Shown: positions 63,594 through 64,000 of the stretch, piece by piece
Layout of the letters: every line of letters starts with the position of its first letter
Position numbering within the stretch: position 1 is the stretch's first letter
DNA from: Pseudomonadota bacterium
GTDB taxonomy: Bacteria > Pseudomonadota > Gammaproteobacteria > Xanthomonadales > Xanthomonadaceae
NCBI GenBank assembly: GCA_018242425.1
Contig: JAFEBX010000011.1
Location: 62,001-126,000, forward strand
Length of the DNA stretch: 64,000 bases
Direction of reading: 5' to 3'
Notes under the pieces: model-generated
Told to the model about the DNA's origin: nothing
The model's input: the letters and a program-made list of their open reading frames with translations, nothing else
The model's database searches: none
Translations under genes and position numbers: made by a program

Positions 63594-64000
63594 ATGCCGA
63601 AACGCTCTCTCCTTATTCTCCTGGTGCTCGCCGTCGCCGTCGCCGGCCTGTTCGCCGGACTCGCCGTGTTCGGCGATCGCGCCACCCCGCCAGTGCAGAC
63701 CCGCGTGGTGCAGCTGTTCCCGCAACCGCGCGCCGTGCCGGCGTTTTCGCTCCAGCGTGGCGACGGCAGCGCCCTGACCGCCGACACCTTGCGCGGCCAC
63801 TGGACACTGGTGTTCATCGGTTTCACCCACTGCCCCGACGTCTGCCCGACCACGCTGGCGCAGCTGTCATCGGCACAGAAGCAGTGGCGCGCATTGCCGG
63901 AGGCGAGCCGTCCGCGCCTGCTCTTCGTCAGTGTCGATCCCGAGCGCGATACGCCGAAGCAGGTCGAGGCCTATGCCCACGGCTTCAATCCCGACACCCT
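63594..64000 (+). CDS. SCO1/SenC copper chaperone, partial
   Basis: The first 135 residues are in the window. The N-terminus is a membrane anchor (KRSLLILLVLAVAVAGLFAG), followed by a thioredoxin-fold part with the copper-binding motif FTHCPDVCPTT and LLFVSVDPERDTP. The third ligand (His) lies beyond the edge. It helps to assemble the CuA site of cytochrome oxidase. It is divergent from prmB across about 75 bases, which include TATAAG at 63555. Confidence 0.9.
   Translation, partial: MPKRSLLILLVLAVAVAGLFAGLAVFGDRATPPVQTRVVQLFPQPRAVPAFSLQRGDGSALTADTLRGHWTLVFIGFTHCPDVCPTTLAQLSSAQKQWRALPEASRPRLLFVSVDPERDTPKQVEAYAHGFNPDT

Overview
The window is high-GC DNA from a gammaproteobacterium of the Xanthomonadaceae/Lysobacteraceae type (Lysobacter, Luteimonas, Xanthomonas or Stenotrophomonas relatives). 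The grounds are an Oar-like TonB receptor, a complete 14-gene nuoA-N set, the fimV-truA-trpF-accD neighbourhood, and palindromes with a GTAG head like those of Stenotrophomonas. The genus is an inference; no rRNA gene is present.

Positions 1 to about 33,800 are the right-hand part of a lambda-like siphovirus prophage; its left end lies outside the window. On the minus strand, in order of transcription, are the replication genes (22.8-19.2 kb), an iteron cluster, both terminase subunits, a Mor-like protein, a connector, the portal, a fused prohead protease/major capsid protein, a lysis cassette (M15 endolysin, holin candidates, overlapping Rz/Rz1 spanins), head-tail connectors, the tail tube, a tail chaperone pair with a -1 frameshift site, the tape measure and tail-tip genes. 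A cro/cI-like switch sits at 23.4-24.1 kb. From 24.9 kb to the prophage end a run of closely packed, often overlapping plus-strand genes carries the accessory cargo.

The main discovery is in that cargo: a complete diversity-generating retroelement (DGR). It has a reverse transcriptase (29278-30441), an Avd-like accessory protein (28679-29113), a template repeat (29165-29283) and three separate target genes, each ending in its own variable repeat. Excluding one shared initiation-site difference, 38 of the 39 TR/VR differences fall at template adenines. GCTAAG half-sites found in the cro/cI control region recur over the promoter candidate of the cargo run, which suggests that the phage repressor controls the DGR. 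The run ends with a secreted beta-helix protein, two tiny coupled genes and a large serine integrase whose last codons lie inside an initiator tRNA-fMet gene, the attachment site.

From 33.8 kb onward is chromosomal core: an Oar-like receptor, nuoN to nuoA, tRNA-Leu(GAG), secG, tpiA, a 2OG-Fe(II) oxygenase, glmM, accD, a DUF3144 gene, a TrpF-like gene that has lost both catalytic residues, truA, fimV, asd, aroC and prmB on the minus strand, then a partial SCO1/SenC gene on the plus strand. These genes serve respiration, carrier and cofactor metabolism, cell-wall precursors and translation. The trpF relic without trpB/trpA beside it is the one oddity of this part.
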